Source of the DNA: Microbacterium testaceum
GTDB taxonomy: Bacteria; Actinomycetota; Actinomycetes; Actinomycetales; Microbacteriaceae
Length of the DNA: 44,807 bases
Direction of reading: 5' to 3'
Assembly: GCF_001476285.1 (NCBI RefSeq)
Contig: NZ_LDRU01000074.1
Location: 1 to 44,807 of the forward strand
Each line of letters starts with the position of its first letter. Position 1 is the stretch's first letter. This document shows positions 22,851 through 32,809 of the stretch, in pieces. The notes under the pieces are model-generated. The model saw only the letters and a program-made list of their open reading frames with translations. It had not been told where the DNA came from and did no database searches. Both the position numbers and the translations under genes were made by a program.

Positions 22851-24169
22851 CCGACTACCGCACGCTTCGCGTGGCGCTCCTCGGCGCCGGCGCCGTCGGC
22901 TCCCAGGTCGCCGACCTGCTTCTCAAGCACGGCGACGAACTCGCCGACCGCGCGGGCGCGAAGCTCGAGCTCGCCGGCATCGCCGTGCGCAACCTCGATT
23001 CCAAGCGCGACGCAGACCTGCCGCGCGAGCTCTTCACGACGGATGCCGAGACCCTCATCGTCGGCAGCGACATCGTCATCGAGCTGATGGGCGGTATCGA
23101 GCCCGCCCGCACACAGGTGCTGCACGCGATCGCCTCGGGCGCCGACGTCGTCACAGCCAACAAGGCGCTCCTCGCCACGCACGGCTCCGAGGTGTTCGAA
23201 GCCGCCGACCAGGTCGGTGCGGAGGTTTACTACGAGGCCGCCGCGGCCGGCGCCATCCCGATCATCCGGCCCCTACGCGACTCGCTCGCCGGCGACCGCG
23301 TCGTGCGCATCATGGGCATCGTCAACGGCACGACGAACTACATCCTCGACCGCATGGACACCGAGGGTGCCGACTTCGCCGACGTCCTGGCGCAGGCGCA
23401 GGCCCTCGGCTACGCCGAGGCCGACCCGACGGCCGACGTCGAGGGATACGACGCCGCGCAGAAGGCCGCGATCCTCGCCAGCCTCGCGTTCCACACGACG
23501 GTTCCCCTGGATGCCGTGCACCGCGAGGGCATCACCTCGGTCGACGCCGCGATGATCGAGTCCGCGCGCCACGCCGGCTACGTCATCAAGCTGCTCGCCG
23601 TGTGCGAGCGCCTGACGGCCGCCGATGGCTCGGAGTCGATCTCGGTCCGCGTCTACCCGGCTCTCGTCGACCGGTCGCACCCCCTCGCGAGCGTCCACGG
23701 TGCGAACAACGCCGTCTTCGTGCAGGCCGAGGCGGCGGGTGACCTCATGTTCTACGGCGCCGGCGCCGGCGGCGTGCAGACCGCCTCCGCTGTGCTCGGC
23801 GACGTCGTCTCGGCAGCACGCCGTCACATCGCCGGTGGCGTCGGGGTGGGGGAGTCGACCCGCGCGAACCTTCCCGCCGTGCCCATCGGTCACGTCATCA
23901 CGCGCTACCAGATCACCCTCGAGGTCGACGACAAGCCGGGCGTGCTGGCGACCGTCGCCGGCATCCTGAGCGAGGGGCGCGTGTCGATCGCGACCGTCGA
24001 GCAGACCGTCATCGAGGCGGACGAGAACACTCAGACCTCGGGCTCCGCCCGCCTGGTCATCGGAACACACAAGGCCCGCGAGCAGGACCTGAGCGAGACC
24101 GTCGAGCGTCTCGCCGCGAGCGGCGTCGTCGAGCGCGTGGTCTCCGTGCTGCGCGTGGAAGGGAACTGA
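22847..24169 (+). CDS. hom: Homoserine dehydrogenase (440 aa)
   Basis: Reduces aspartate semialdehyde to homoserine at the branch to threonine and methionine. The N-terminal Rossmann fold is [19 protein letters not shown]. The catalytic region has [27 protein letters not shown] and [14 protein letters not shown]. The C-terminal ~90 residues form an ACT domain ([20 protein letters not shown]), which is consistent with feedback control by threonine. Overlaps lysA by 4 bp and ends 2 bp before thrC. Confidence 0.97.
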   Translation: MTDYRTLRVALLGAGAVGSQVADLLLKHGDELADRAGAKLELAGIAVRNLDSKRDADLPRELFTTDAETLIVGSDIVIELMGGIEPARTQVLHAIASGADVVTANKALLATHGSEVFEAADQVGAEVYYEAAAAGAIPIIRPLRDSLAGDRVVRIMGIVNGTTNYILDRMDTEGADFADVLAQAQALGYAEADPTADVEGYDAAQKAAILASLAFHTTVPLDAVHREGITSVDAAMIESARHAGYVIKLLAVCERLTAADGSESISVRVYPALVDRSHPLASVHGANNAVFVQAEAAGDLMFYGAGAGGVQTASAVLGDVVSAARRHIAGGVGVGESTRANLPAVPIGHVITRYQITLEVDDKPGVLATVAGILSEGRVSIATVEQTVIEADENTQTSGSARLVIGTHKAREQDLSETVERLAASGVVERVVSVLRVEGN

Positions 24170-24171
24170 AC

Positions 24172-25254
24172 ATGGCACACCTTTGGCGCGGAGTCCTCCG
24201 CGAATACGCCGACCGGCTGGGCGTCACCGACGCCTCCACCGTCGTCACCCTCGGCGAGGGCGGTACGCCGCTGCTGCCCGCCCCCGCTCTCTCGCGCCGC
24301 ACCGGTGCCGACGTGTGGGTGAAGTACGAGGGCATGAACCCCACCGGTTCGTTCAAGGACCGCGGAATGACCGTCGCCCTCTCGCGCGCCGTCGAGCACG
24401 GCGCCGAGGCCGTCATCTGCGCCTCGACGGGCAACACCTCGGCCTCGGCCGCGGCCTACGCCGCGCACGCCGGGATCACGGCCGCGGTGCTCGTCCCCGA
24501 GGGCAAGATCGCCATGGGCAAGCTCAGCCAGGCCGTCGCGCACAACGGCCGCCTCATCCAGATCCGCGGCAACTTCGACGACTGCCTCGAGATCGCGCGC
24601 GAGCTCGCCGATCACTACCCGGTGCACCTGGTCAACTCGGTGAACCCCGACCGCATCGAGGGGCAGAAGACCGCGGCCTACGAGGTCGTCGAGGTCCTGG
24701 GCGACGCGCCCGACTTCCACTTCATCCCGGTCGGAAACGCGGGCAACTACACCGCGTACTCGCGCGGCTACCGCGAAGAGGCCGCTCGCGGCGTCGCGAC
24801 GCGCGTTCCCCGCATGTTCGGCCTCCAGGCCGCGGGGTCCGCCCCGCTCGTGCGCGGCGAGGTCGTCAAGCAGCCCGAGACGATCGCCAGCGCCATCCGC
24901 ATCGGCAACCCCGCGTCGTGGGACCTCGCCCTCGAGGCGCGCGACGCGACGGACGGCTGGTTCGGCGCGATCGACGACGCCGGCATCCTCGAAGCGCAGA
25001 AGATCCTCGCCGGCGAGGTCGGCATCTTCGTCGAGCCCGCCTCGGCGATCAGCGTCGCGGGGCTCCTCGACCGCGCCGAGGCGGGGGTCGTCCCCGCCGG
25101 CGCCAAGGTCGTGCTCACCGTCACCGGCCACGGCCTCAAGGACCCGCAGTGGGCCCTGCGCAAGGCCGACGGCACCGACGTGCAGCCCACCGTCGTCGAC
25201 GCGGCCACCTCGGAGGTCGCTTCGGTGCTCGACCTGCAGCCGGTGAGCGCGTGA
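24172..25254 (+). CDS. thrC: Threonine synthase (360 aa)
   Basis: Converts O-phosphohomoserine to threonine, PLP-dependent. K62 in [10 protein letters not shown] is the Schiff-base lysine, [15 protein letters not shown] contacts the substrate carboxylate, and [11 protein letters not shown] binds the cofactor phosphate. At 360 residues it is the short class typical of actinobacteria and lacks the long N-terminal region of E. coli ThrC. It starts 2 bp after hom and overlaps thrB by 4 bp (GTGA). Confidence 0.97.
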   Translation: MAHLWRGVLREYADRLGVTDASTVVTLGEGGTPLLPAPALSRRTGADVWVKYEGMNPTGSFKDRGMTVALSRAVEHGAEAVICASTGNTSASAAAYAAHAGITAAVLVPEGKIAMGKLSQAVAHNGRLIQIRGNFDDCLEIARELADHYPVHLVNSVNPDRIEGQKTAAYEVVEVLGDAPDFHFIPVGNAGNYTAYSRGYREEAARGVATRVPRMFGLQAAGSAPLVRGEVVKQPETIASAIRIGNPASWDLALEARDATDGWFGAIDDAGILEAQKILAGEVGIFVEPASAISVAGLLDRAEAGVVPAGAKVVLTVTGHGLKDPQWALRKADGTDVQPTVVDAATSEVASVLDLQPVSA

Positions 25255-26183
25255 CCACAGGCCCCGGCCGTCGGGTCGCGGTCCGTGTTCCCGCGACGAG
25301 CGCGAACCTCGGACCCGGCTTCGACACCCTCGGTCTCGCTCTGAGCGTCTACGACGAACTCGTCGTCGAGCAGCTCGACGACGGCCTCCTCGAGATCGAG
25401 GTCGAGGGCGAGGGCGCAGCCGACGTCCCCCGCGATGCGTCGCACCTCGTCGTCCGCGCGATGGCGCACACGTACGCGTCGGTCGGCCGTGCCCTTCCCG
25501 GGCTGCGGCTGACCGCGCACAACGTCATCCCGCACGGTCGCGGCATGGGCTCGTCCGGAGCCGCCGTGGTGGCCGGCATCCTCGCCGCCAAGGGCCTGCT
25601 CGAGGGCGAGGTGACGTTCAGCGATGTCGACCTGCTGCGGCTGGCCACCGAGATGGAGGGTCACCCCGACAACGTCGCGCCGGGCCTCTTCGGCGGTCTG
25701 ACGATCGCGTGGATGGATGCCGAGGGCCCCCAGCACAAGCAGCTCATCGTGCACCGCGGTGTGTCGCCGCTGGTCTTCGTGCCGAGCTTCACGATGTCGA
25801 CCGCCGTCGCGCGAAGCCTGCAGCCGCTGCAGGTGCCGCGCGAGGACGCGGTGTTCAACGTGTCGCGTTCGGCCCTGTTGATCGCCGCGATGACGCAAAG
25901 CCCCGAGCTGCTCATGGCCGCGACCGAAGACAAGCTGCACCAGAACTATCGCGCCCAGGCGATGCCCGAGACCGACCGGCTCGTTCGCGCCCTCCGCGCC
26001 GAGGGATACGCGGCCGTCGTGTCGGGCGCGGGACCGAGCGTGCTGGTTCTCGCCGACGGGCCGGGGCAGCGACTCGCCGCGGCGGATCTTATGGCATCCG
26101 TGGTCGACACCCCGTGGCAGGCGCTCATGCTCGCCGTCGACGTCAAGGGTGGTACAGTGAAAATCGCAGAGGGTTCCGCGTAA
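25251..26183 (+). CDS. thrB: Homoserine kinase (310 aa)
   Basis: A GHMP-family kinase that phosphorylates homoserine to feed ThrC. The N-terminus has [20 protein letters not shown] and the ATP loop is [16 protein letters not shown]. The C-terminal GHMP motif is [12 protein letters not shown]. It starts at a GTG overlapping the thrC stop. The gene order hom-thrC-thrB, with thrC before thrB, is usual for actinobacteria. Its 3' end contains the likely rho promoter (TACAGT, 26153-26158). Confidence 0.96.
   Translation: MTTGPGRRVAVRVPATSANLGPGFDTLGLALSVYDELVVEQLDDGLLEIEVEGEGAADVPRDASHLVVRAMAHTYASVGRALPGLRLTAHNVIPHGRGMGSSGAAVVAGILAAKGLLEGEVTFSDVDLLRLATEMEGHPDNVAPGLFGGLTIAWMDAEGPQHKQLIVHRGVSPLVFVPSFTMSTAVARSLQPLQVPREDAVFNVSRSALLIAAMTQSPELLMAATEDKLHQNYRAQAMPETDRLVRALRAEGYAAVVSGAGPSVLVLADGPGQRLAAADLMASVVDTPWQALMLAVDVKGGTVKIAEGSA
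26153..26158 (+). promoter_or_regulatory. -10 box (TACAGT) for rho inside the end of thrB
   Basis: TACAGT within GGTACAGTGAAAAT has a TANNNT form and lies in an unusually A-rich spot. Transcription from it would give a leader of about 170 nt before rho. That leader (26184-26336) is less GC-rich than its surroundings and contains a TTCGCGAA palindrome at its start. I see no intrinsic terminator or known riboswitch in it. Rho autoregulation through a leader is known in other bacteria. Confidence 0.4.
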
Positions 26184-26336
26184 TTCGCGAATCTGAGCCT
26201 CTGCACCACCTGCGAAATCCGCAACACATCGCGAACCCGGTCTCGGCTGCAGTCTCCCGAACCGCTGGTGTCTCTTCGTCTGCGTTCTGCATGGCGAAGC
26301 GCGATCTGATCACGTTTCATTTTCTGAGGAGCACTC

Positions 26337-28574
26337 GTGGAGTCCATCTCCGAGACCCAGCCCGTCGACGCGCCCGAGGGCGCCGAGATCCCCGCCGAGG
26401 AACAGCCTTCGGCTGAATCTCAGGGCACCGACACCGACCAGGCCGACACGGCCGCCGAGACCCCGGATGCCGAGGGCGCAGACGCCTCGGCCGCCGAGGT
26501 CGCGGCTGACGACGCGACCACCGACGAGGCCGCCGCCGACGCGGCGCCCGCCGATGCCGCACAGCCCGAGGCGCTGTTCACCGATGACGCGCTGGCCGCC
26601 GAGGCGCCTGCCGCGGCCGAGGCGGTCGCTGAGCCCGCTGTCGAGGCGCCCGCCGTTGCCGAGTCCGCTGCTGCCGAGCCCGCTGCTGCCGAGCCCGCCG
26701 CCACGGCCGAGGAGCCGGCGGCTGCGGCCGCGGAGGCCCCCGCCGAAGAGGCCGCCCCGGCCGAGAAGCCGGCGAAGGCTCCGCGCAAGCGGGCGCCGCG
26801 TCGCGCGACGACCGCCTCCGCAAAGGAGAAGGCGGCCGCCGAGGCCGCTGCCGCCGAGGCTGCCGCGGCCGAAACCGCCGCTGCGGAGGCCGCCGCGGCG
26901 GACACCACTGCGACTGACACGGTCGCCGCCGAGGCGCCCGCGGCCGACGTCGCCGCCGAGGCGGAGGTCGACGCGGCGACCCCCGCGACCACCGCTGCCG
27001 ATGTCGCCGACGACGCCGCCGCGGCCGAGCAGACGCCGACGGTCGACGAGGCCGGCGCGGCTGACGCGACCGACGCGCCGGTTGAGGGCGACGCCCCCTC
27101 GAGCGAGGCCGCCGACACCGCCTCGTCGGACGACACCGCCGACCAGACGCCGGCGCGGGGCCGGGGCCGGAACCGGTCCCGCAACCGGAACCGCAACCGC
27201 GCCGAGAACGCCGAGACCGCCGAGGCGCAGCCCGCGGCAGCCGATGAGTCCGAGACCGCCCCGCAGGGCGGCCAGCGCGACGGTGGCGCCCAGAACGGTC
27301 AGCAGGCTCAGCAGCAGCAGGGCGGCACCAGCAACCGCAACCGTCAGCGCAACAAGCGCCGCGGCCAGAACACGACGGGCGACGAGTTCGATTCCGAGAT
27401 CGGCGAGGACGACGTCCTCGTGCCGATCGCCGGCATCCTCGACGTGCTCGACAACTACGCTTTCGTGCGCACCACCGGCTACCTGCCCGGGCCGAGCGAC
27501 GTCTATGTCTCGCTGGGCCAGGTCAAGAAGTACAACCTGCGCAAGGGCGACGCCGTTGTGGGGTCGATCAAGCAGCCGCGCGAGAACGAGCAGTCCAGCC
27601 GCCAGAAGTACAACGCGCTGGTCAAGGTCGACTCGATCAACGGTCTGTCGGTCGACGACGCCGCCACGCGCGTGGACTTCGGCAAGCTCACCCCGCTCTA
27701 CCCGCAGGAACGCCTGCGTCTCGAGACGGCACCCGAGAAGCTGACCCAGCGCATCATCGATCTCGTGGCGCCCGTCGGCAAGGGCCAGCGCGGCCTCATC
27801 GTCGCGCCCCCCAAGGCGGGCAAGACGATCGTGCTGCAGCAGATCGCCAACGCCATCGCGCACAACAACCCCGAGGTCCACCTCATGGTCGTGCTCGTGG
27901 ACGAGCGCCCCGAAGAGGTCACCGACATGCAGCGCACCGTCAAGGGCGAGGTCATCGCCTCGACGTTCGACCGCCCGGCCGAAGACCACACCACGGTCGC
28001 CGAACTGGCGATCGAGCGTGCCAAGCGCCTGGTCGAGCTCGGTCGCGACGTGGTCGTGCTCCTCGACTCCATCACCCGCCTGGGCCGCGCCTACAACCTG
28101 TCGGCGCCCACCTCGGGTCGCGTGCTCACCGGTGGCGTCGACGCGTCGGCGCTGTATCCGCCCAAGCGCTTCTTCGGCGCCGCGCGCAACATCGAGAACG
28201 GCGGATCGCTCACGATCCTCGCCACCGCCCTGGTGGAGACCGGTTCGAAGATGGACGACGTGATCTTCGAGGAGTTCAAGGGCACGGGCAACAGCGAGCT
28301 GCGCCTGAGCCGCCAGCTCGCCGACAAGCGCATCTTCCCGGCCGTCGACGTGAACGCGTCCAGCACCCGCCGCGAAGAGATGCTGCTCTCGCCCGACGAG
28401 GTGAAGATCACCTGGAAGCTCCGCCGGGCCCTGGCCGGTCTCGAGCCGCAGCAGGCCCTCGAGGTCGTGCTCGGCAAGCTCAAAGAGACGCAGTCGAACG
28501 TCGAGTTCCTCGTGCAGATGCAGAAGTCCATCCCGGCGCCGTCGCGCGGCGGTGACGACAACAGCATCCGCTGA
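26337..28574 (+). CDS. rho: Transcription termination factor Rho with long N-terminal insertion (745 aa)
   Basis: A hexameric RNA-dependent ATPase that ends transcription. The core starts near residue 350: the RNA-binding region is [20 protein letters not shown], then [20 protein letters not shown]. The P-loop is APPKAGKT and the Walker B region is [15 protein letters not shown]. About 345 residues precede the core, against under 50 in E. coli Rho. They comprise an Ala/Glu/Pro-rich acidic region (to ~270) and then a basic Arg/Asn- and Gln-rich region ([22 protein letters not shown]). Long insertions of this type are known in Micrococcus and mycobacterial Rho and help termination on GC-rich RNA. 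The start is GTG 26337 with a GAGGAG site. Confidence 0.96.
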   Translation: MESISETQPVDAPEGAEIPAEEQPSAESQGTDTDQADTAAETPDAEGADASAAEVAADDATTDEAAADAAPADAAQPEALFTDDALAAEAPAAAEAVAEPAVEAPAVAESAAAEPAAAEPAATAEEPAAAAAEAPAEEAAPAEKPAKAPRKRAPRRATTASAKEKAAAEAAAAEAAAAETAAAEAAAADTTATDTVAAEAPAADVAAEAEVDAATPATTAADVADDAAAAEQTPTVDEAGAADATDAPVEGDAPSSEAADTASSDDTADQTPARGRGRNRSRNRNRNRAENAETAEAQPAAADESETAPQGGQRDGGAQNGQQAQQQQGGTSNRNRQRNKRRGQNTTGDEFDSEIGEDDVLVPIAGILDVLDNYAFVRTTGYLPGPSDVYVSLGQVKKYNLRKGDAVVGSIKQPRENEQSSRQKYNALVKVDSINGLSVDDAATRVDFGKLTPLYPQERLRLETAPEKLTQRIIDLVAPVGKGQRGLIVAPPKAGKTIVLQQIANAIAHNNPEVHLMVVLVDERPEEVTDMQRTVKGEVIASTFDRPAEDHTTVAELAIERAKRLVELGRDVVVLLDSITRLGRAYNLSAPTSGRVLTGGVDASALYPPKRFFGAARNIENGGSLTILATALVETGSKMDDVIFEEFKGTGNSELRLSRQLADKRIFPAVDVNASSTRREEMLLSPDEVKITWKLRRALAGLEPQQALEVVLGKLKETQSNVEFLVQMQKSIPAPSRGGDDNSIR

Positions 28575-28591
28575 TCCGAGCGGCAGACGCG

Positions 28592-29683
28592 ATGTCGGTG
28601 CCCGCGATGTTCGAGTCGGTCCGAGGACTGATCGAGGAGCACAAGGCCGTCCAGGAGGAGCTCTCCGATCCGGCCGTGCACGCCGACGCTGCGCGCGCCA
28701 AGCGCGTGAATCGGCGATACGCGGAGCTGTCGCGGATCGTCGCGGCTCACGAGGCCTGGGTCTCGGCATCCGACGATCTGGTTGCGGCTCGCGAACTCGC
28801 GAGAGAAGACGAGGCGTTCGCCGCCGAGATCCCGGCGCTGGAAGAGCGGGTCGCCGAGACGCAGGAGCGTCTGCGGCGCCTGCTCATCCCGCGCGACCCG
28901 GATGACGCGCGCGATGTGATCATGGAGATCAAGGGCGGCGAAGGCGGGGCCGAGAGCGCGCTGTTCGCCGCCGATCTGCTGCGCATGTACCTGCAGTACG
29001 CCGCCTCGATGGGGTGGAAGACCGAGCTCCTCGAGCGCACGGAGTCCGACCTCGGCGGCTACAAAGACGTCCAGGTCGCGATCAAGGGTTCCTCCAGCGA
29101 CCCCGCTCTGGGGGTGTGGGCCCACCTGAAGTACGAGGGCGGCGTGCACCGCGTGCAGCGGGTGCCCGCGACCGAGTCGCAGGGGCGTATCCACACGTCC
29201 ACGACGGGCGTGCTCGTGTTCCCCGAGGTCGACGAGCCCGAAGAGGTCGCGATCGACCCGAACGACCTCAAGATCGACGTGTTCCGCTCGTCGGGCCCCG
29301 GAGGCCAGTCCGTCAACACGACCGACTCCGCCGTGCGCATCACCCACGTTCCGACCGGGATCGTCGTGTCGATGCAGAACGAGAAGTCGCAGCTGCAGAA
29401 CCGCGAGGCGGGTATGCGCGTGCTGCGCGCCCGGCTGCTTGCCAAGCAGCAGGAGGAGCGCGACGCGGTCGCCGCCGACGCGCGGCGGTCGCAGATCCGC
29501 GGCATGGATCGCTCGGAGCGCATCCGGACGTACAACTTCCCCGAGAACCGCATCGCCGATCACCGCACCGGATACAAGGCCTACAACCTCGACCAGGTCA
29601 TGGACGGCGCCCTCGGCCCGATCATCGAATCGGCCATCGCCGCCGACGAAGAGGCCCGTCTGGCCGCTCTCGCCGGCGACTGA
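28592..29683 (+). CDS. prfA: Peptide chain release factor 1 (363 aa)
   Basis: Recognises UAA and UAG stop codons and triggers peptide release. The PxT anticodon-mimic motif is in [17 protein letters not shown] and the catalytic GGQ motif in [15 protein letters not shown]. The helical domain 1 occupies residues 1-100. The ATG at 28592 is used here; an in-frame ATG 15 bp downstream (MFESVRGL) also matches common RF1 starts. It follows rho by 17 bp and is convergent with the amidase gene across 76 bp. The usual partner prmC, which methylates the GGQ glutamine, lies 3.1 kb away at 32810 rather than immediately downstream. Confidence 0.96.
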   Translation: MSVPAMFESVRGLIEEHKAVQEELSDPAVHADAARAKRVNRRYAELSRIVAAHEAWVSASDDLVAARELAREDEAFAAEIPALEERVAETQERLRRLLIPRDPDDARDVIMEIKGGEGGAESALFAADLLRMYLQYAASMGWKTELLERTESDLGGYKDVQVAIKGSSSDPALGVWAHLKYEGGVHRVQRVPATESQGRIHTSTTGVLVFPEVDEPEEVAIDPNDLKIDVFRSSGPGGQSVNTTDSAVRITHVPTGIVVSMQNEKSQLQNREAGMRVLRARLLAKQQEERDAVAADARRSQIRGMDRSERIRTYNFPENRIADHRTGYKAYNLDQVMDGALGPIIESAIAADEEARLAALAGD

Positions 29684-29759
29684 CGTTCTCGCGGTCGCCC
29701 CGCCGCCGGGACACATCGTCGCCGAGGGATCGCCCGTCCTCAGTGAGACACGTCGGCCA

Positions 29760-31163
29760 TCACGCGTCCCACACAGGGGGGTGGGGGAGCGGGCCGCGAC
29801 GATCCTCGAGCTGCGCCGCCAGCGACAGCAGGGTCGCCTCTCCGCCGGGGCGGCCGATGAGCTGCACCGAGACCGGGTGGCCGCTCGCATCGGTCGTGAC
29901 GGGCAGGGTCAAAGCGGGCAGTCCCGCCACGTTGACGAAGCTGGAGTACGGTGCGTACTCGACCTGCATCGCGAACGTGCGCTCCGGGCTGTGACCCGCA
30001 TACGACCCCACAGGCTGCGGCGCCTGCGCCAGCGCGGGGGTCAGCACCACGTCGAAGGCGGCGAAGTCCGCGATCGTCCGACGCTCGAACGCGCGTGCCG
30101 AGGCGAGACCGCCGAGCAGATCGAGCGCCGACAGCCGTCGCCCTTCCTGCACCAGCCATGCGGTCAGCGGTTCGACGAGGGTCATGTCGTCGTCGCTCAA
30201 CGGGATGCGGGCGGCGCTCGCGCGCCAGAGCACGTGGAAGAGTGAGGCATAGCCGAACGGATGCCAGTCGGCATCCGTCACGTCATGGCCCGCGTCCGCG
30301 AGCCAGGCGGTGGCCGTCTCGAATGCCGTGCGTGCGTCGGGATCGAGCACGATGTCCTCGTCGTCGTCCCACGGCGACACGGTCGTGACACCGATGCGGA
30401 GGGTTCCGGGTGAGCGCCGGGCCGCGTCGACGAACGGCCCCACACCGGGGGCCTCCGTGGCGTAAGCGAACGGGGCGAGCCCCACGAGCGCGTCGAGCAG
30501 GAGGCCGGCGTCCTCGGCTGACCGAGCGATCGGCCCGGTGACCGACAGGCCGTCGGGGGAGTCGAAGCCCGAACCGATCGGCAGCCTGCCGCGCGACGGT
30601 TTCAGCCCGACGACGCCGACCGTGGCCGAGGGGATGCGGATGGAGCCGCCGCCGTCCGAGCCCACCGCCGCCGGCAGAAGGCCCGCCGCGACGGCGACGG
30701 CCGCACCACCGCTGGAGCCGCCGGCCCCGGCCGAGAGTCGCCACGGATCGCGCGCGGGAGCGTGGATGAGCGGTTCGGTGAAGCCGGTGAGACCGAACTC
30801 CGAGGTGCTCGTCTTGCCGAGGTTCACGGCACCCGCGGCATCGAGAGCGAGGGCGAGAGGATCGGATGCCGCGGGCACAAGGTGCGCGCGAGCGCGGGAG
30901 CCGTAGCGGGTGGGGACACCGGCCCGCGCCACGAGGTCCTTATCGGCGAGGGGGATTCCCCAGAGGGGACCCCGGGTGGGGGCAGCTGCGAGCAGAGCAG
31001 ATCGTCGGCGTGCCGCATCCGGTGTCACCTCAGCGAACGCCCCGAGATCGGCGAAGCGTCGGATCCGTTCGAGGTAGTGCGTCGTGAGGTCGACGGGCGA
31101 CAGTTCGACCGCGCGAACCGCCTCGATCTGGGCGGCGAGGGAGAGGTCGTGCAGCCGCGTCAT
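29760..31163 (-). CDS. Amidase signature family protein (467 aa)
   Basis: An amide hydrolase with the Ser-cisSer-Lys triad. The lysine is K75 in PLADKDLVA, the cis-serine is S150 in AGAGGSSGGAAVAVAAG and the nucleophile is S174 in SDGGGSIRIPS. The chain is of normal length and has no signal peptide. The substrate cannot be read from the sequence. It is not GatA because gatB and gatC are absent and the GatA-specific patterns are lacking. The ATG at 31163 follows a TAGGCT box by 6 nt, so it probably has its own leaderless transcript, separate from cysE-cysK upstream. Confidence 0.88.
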   Translation of the reverse strand: MTRLHDLSLAAQIEAVRAVELSPVDLTTHYLERIRRFADLGAFAEVTPDAARRRSALLAAAPTRGPLWGIPLADKDLVARAGVPTRYGSRARAHLVPAASDPLALALDAAGAVNLGKTSTSEFGLTGFTEPLIHAPARDPWRLSAGAGGSSGGAAVAVAAGLLPAAVGSDGGGSIRIPSATVGVVGLKPSRGRLPIGSGFDSPDGLSVTGPIARSAEDAGLLLDALVGLAPFAYATEAPGVGPFVDAARRSPGTLRIGVTTVSPWDDDEDIVLDPDARTAFETATAWLADAGHDVTDADWHPFGYASLFHVLWRASAARIPLSDDDMTLVEPLTAWLVQEGRRLSALDLLGGLASARAFERRTIADFAAFDVVLTPALAQAPQPVGSYAGHSPERTFAMQVEYAPYSSFVNVAGLPALTLPVTTDASGHPVSVQLIGRPGGEATLLSLAAQLEDRRGPLPHPPVWDA

Positions 31164-31169
31164 GTGTCG

Positions 31170-31175
31170 AGCCTA
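31170..31175 (-). promoter_or_regulatory. -10 box (TAGGCT) for a leaderless amidase transcript
   Basis: On the minus strand, TAGGCT is followed by six bases (CGACAC) and the ATG at 31163, placing the transcription start at the start codon. No ribosome-binding site is present. This is the clearest leaderless arrangement in the window. Confidence 0.5.
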
Positions 31176-31200
31176 GGGTGCACGTTCCTCGGAGCTCGCC

Positions 31201-31770
31201 TCAGATCGAATACTCGGGCGCCATCAGCAGGGCGCGCGTGTCGTCGCCGCTCCGCCGCGAGCGCGCCTTCGCCGGGACCCCGACGAGCACGCTGTCCGCG
31301 GGGGCGTCCCGCGTGACCACCGCGTTCGCGCCGATCACGGAGCGCGCCCCGATCGTGATCGGGCCGAGCACCTTCGCCCCGGCTCCGACGGCGACTCCGT
31401 CGTGCAGAGTGGGGTGGCGCTTGCCGCCCTCGCGCTGCCGACCGCCGAGGGTCACGCCGTGGTAGAGCATGACGTCGTCGCCGACCTCGGCCGTCTCACC
31501 GATCACGACGCCCATGCCGTGGTCGATGAAGAAGCGGCGTCCGATCGTGGCACCGGGATGGATCTCGATGCCGGTGAGCCAGCGCGTCACCTGGGACAGG
31601 GCCCGTGCCGGGAAGCGCAGACCCCGTCGCCACAGACGGTTCGCGAGGCGGTACGACCACACGGCGTGCAGCCCCGGGTAGAGCAGCGCGATCTCGAGCC
31701 CGCCGCGAGCCGCGGGATCGCGGAGCTTCGCCGAGGAGACGTCTTCGCGGATGCGGGAGAGAACCCCCAC
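31201..31770 (-). CDS. cysE: Serine O-acetyltransferase (189 aa)
   Basis: Acetylates L-serine with acetyl-CoA, the first step of cysteine synthesis. The C-terminal left-handed beta-helix is visible from [20 protein letters not shown], with [20 protein letters not shown] following, through the [20 protein letters not shown] repeats. The catalytic Asp-His pair is in IDHGMG. It is the short actinobacterial/EpsC type. The chain ends in isoleucine (MAPEYSI), the residue by which CysE docks into the CysK active site to form the cysteine synthase complex. GTG 31770 is the only reasonable start, 2 bp after the cysK stop. Confidence 0.93.
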   Translation of the reverse strand: MGVLSRIREDVSSAKLRDPAARGGLEIALLYPGLHAVWSYRLANRLWRRGLRFPARALSQVTRWLTGIEIHPGATIGRRFFIDHGMGVVIGETAEVGDDVMLYHGVTLGGRQREGGKRHPTLHDGVAVGAGAKVLGPITIGARSVIGANAVVTRDAPADSVLVGVPAKARSRRSGDDTRALLMAPEYSI

Positions 31771-31772
31771 CG

Positions 31773-32711
31773 TCAGTCTTCGCGGAGGTGCTCGTAGAGG
31801 GCGGTCGAGAGGTAGCGCTCGCCGTACGACGGGATGATCACGACGATGTTCTTGCCGGCGGCCTCGGGACGGCGCGCGATCTCGAGCGCAGCCCAGATCG
31901 CCGCTCCCGACGACATGCCGACCAGGATGCCGTCCTTGGCCGCGGTCTCGCGGGCGACGCGGATCGCGTCGTCGAACTCGACGTCGATGACCTCGTCGAG
32001 GATGTCGCGGTCGAGGATCGCGGGGACGAAGTTGGGACCGATGCCCTGGATCTTGTGGGGCCCCGGGTGCCCCTTCGTGAGGATGGGGGAGTCGGCGGGC
32101 TCGACGGCGACGATCTTGACGCCGGGGACGCGCTCCTTCAGCACCTGGCCGACACCGGTGATCGTTCCGCCCGTGCCGATGCCGGCGACGAAGTAGTCGA
32201 CCTTGCCGTCGGTGTCGCGCAGGATCTCTTCTGCGGTCGTCTTGCGGTGGATCGCCGGGTTCGCCTCGTTCTCGAACTGGCGCGCCCACACGGCGCCCGG
32301 GGTCTCGGCGACGATGCGCTTGGCCTCGTCGACCGCGTACGACATGCCCTTGGTGGGGTCGGTCAGAACGAGCTCCGCGCCGAACGCCTTGAGCAGGATC
32401 CGGCGCTCCTTCGACATCGAGGCGGGCATCGTGAGGATGACCTTGTAACCGCGAGCGGCGCCGACCATCGCCAGGGCGATGCCGGTGTTGCCGCTCGTGG
32501 ACTCGACGAGGGTGCCGCCCGGCTTCAGCTCGCCCGACGCTTCTGCGGCGTCGACGATCGCGATGCCCAGGCGATCCTTGACGCTGGAAGCCGGGTTGTA
32601 GAACTCCAGCTTCGCCAGGATCTGCGCCTCGGTCCCCTCCGCAACGCGGTTCAAGCGCACCAGCGGAGTGTCGCCGAACGCAGAGGTGATGTCGGAGTGG
32701 ATGCCGGGCAT
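31773..32711 (-). CDS. cysK: Cysteine synthase A (312 aa)
   Basis: PLP enzyme converting O-acetylserine and sulfide to cysteine. The Schiff-base lysine is K45 in [11 protein letters not shown], the substrate loop is [12 protein letters not shown] and the phosphate-binding loop is [12 protein letters not shown]. The region SSGAA contacts the PLP ring nitrogen. Length and motifs fit the O-acetylserine sulfhydrylase class rather than cystathionine beta-synthase, as no CBS domain is present. First gene of a cysK-cysE unit on the minus strand; the order is the reverse of the pathway. Divergent from prmC. Confidence 0.96.
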   Translation of the reverse strand: MPGIHSDITSAFGDTPLVRLNRVAEGTEAQILAKLEFYNPASSVKDRLGIAIVDAAEASGELKPGGTLVESTSGNTGIALAMVGAARGYKVILTMPASMSKERRILLKAFGAELVLTDPTKGMSYAVDEAKRIVAETPGAVWARQFENEANPAIHRKTTAEEILRDTDGKVDYFVAGIGTGGTITGVGQVLKERVPGVKIVAVEPADSPILTKGHPGPHKIQGIGPNFVPAILDRDILDEVIDVEFDDAIRVARETAAKDGILVGMSSGAAIWAALEIARRPEAAGKNIVVIIPSYGERYLSTALYEHLRED

Positions 32712-32744
32712 GGGTCGCCTTTCGCCGTCGATGAGAACGCGATC

Positions 32745-32750
32745 ATCCTA
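32745..32750 (-). promoter_or_regulatory. -10 box (TAGGAT) for cysK-cysE
   Basis: TAGGAT on the minus strand lies 33 bases before the cysK ATG at 32711. GAAAGG in between serves as ribosome-binding site. It is back to back with the prmC promoter. Confidence 0.4.
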
Positions 32751-32792
32751 GGCGAGTCCTCCGACACGCAGGCGTGTGTGACGCCGGACGAC

Positions 32793-32798
32793 TAGGCT
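32793..32798 (+). promoter_or_regulatory. -10 box (TAGGCT) for prmC
   Basis: TAGGCT ends 11 bases before the prmC ATG at 32810, so the leader would be only a few bases long and contain no ribosome-binding site. This is consistent with a near-leaderless mRNA. Confidence 0.4.
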
Positions 32799-32809
32799 CG
32801 GACCCCGTC

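Noticed and set aside
26291..26416. ATG-initiated frame in the rho leader that overlaps the rho start in another frame
   Set aside because: No ribosome-binding site, and the C-terminal half is Arg-rich frameshifted rho. It could be an upstream ORF but nothing supports translation.
26350..27370. Repeat array or CRISPR-like structure in the Ala/Glu-rich part of rho
   Set aside because: The repeats are irregular codon-level repetition (GCC-GAG type) inside a coding frame, with no constant repeat and spacer pattern.
26310..28769. Minus-strand Gly/Leu/Arg-rich frame opposite rho
   Set aside because: Produced by reading the Ala-rich Rho insertion backwards; repetitive composition explains the open frame.
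31201..32289. Longer minus-strand frame extending cysE to about 362 codons
   Set aside because: The extra N-terminal part is Arg-rich sequence overlapping cysK in another frame; the conserved CysE sequence begins after the GTG at 31770.
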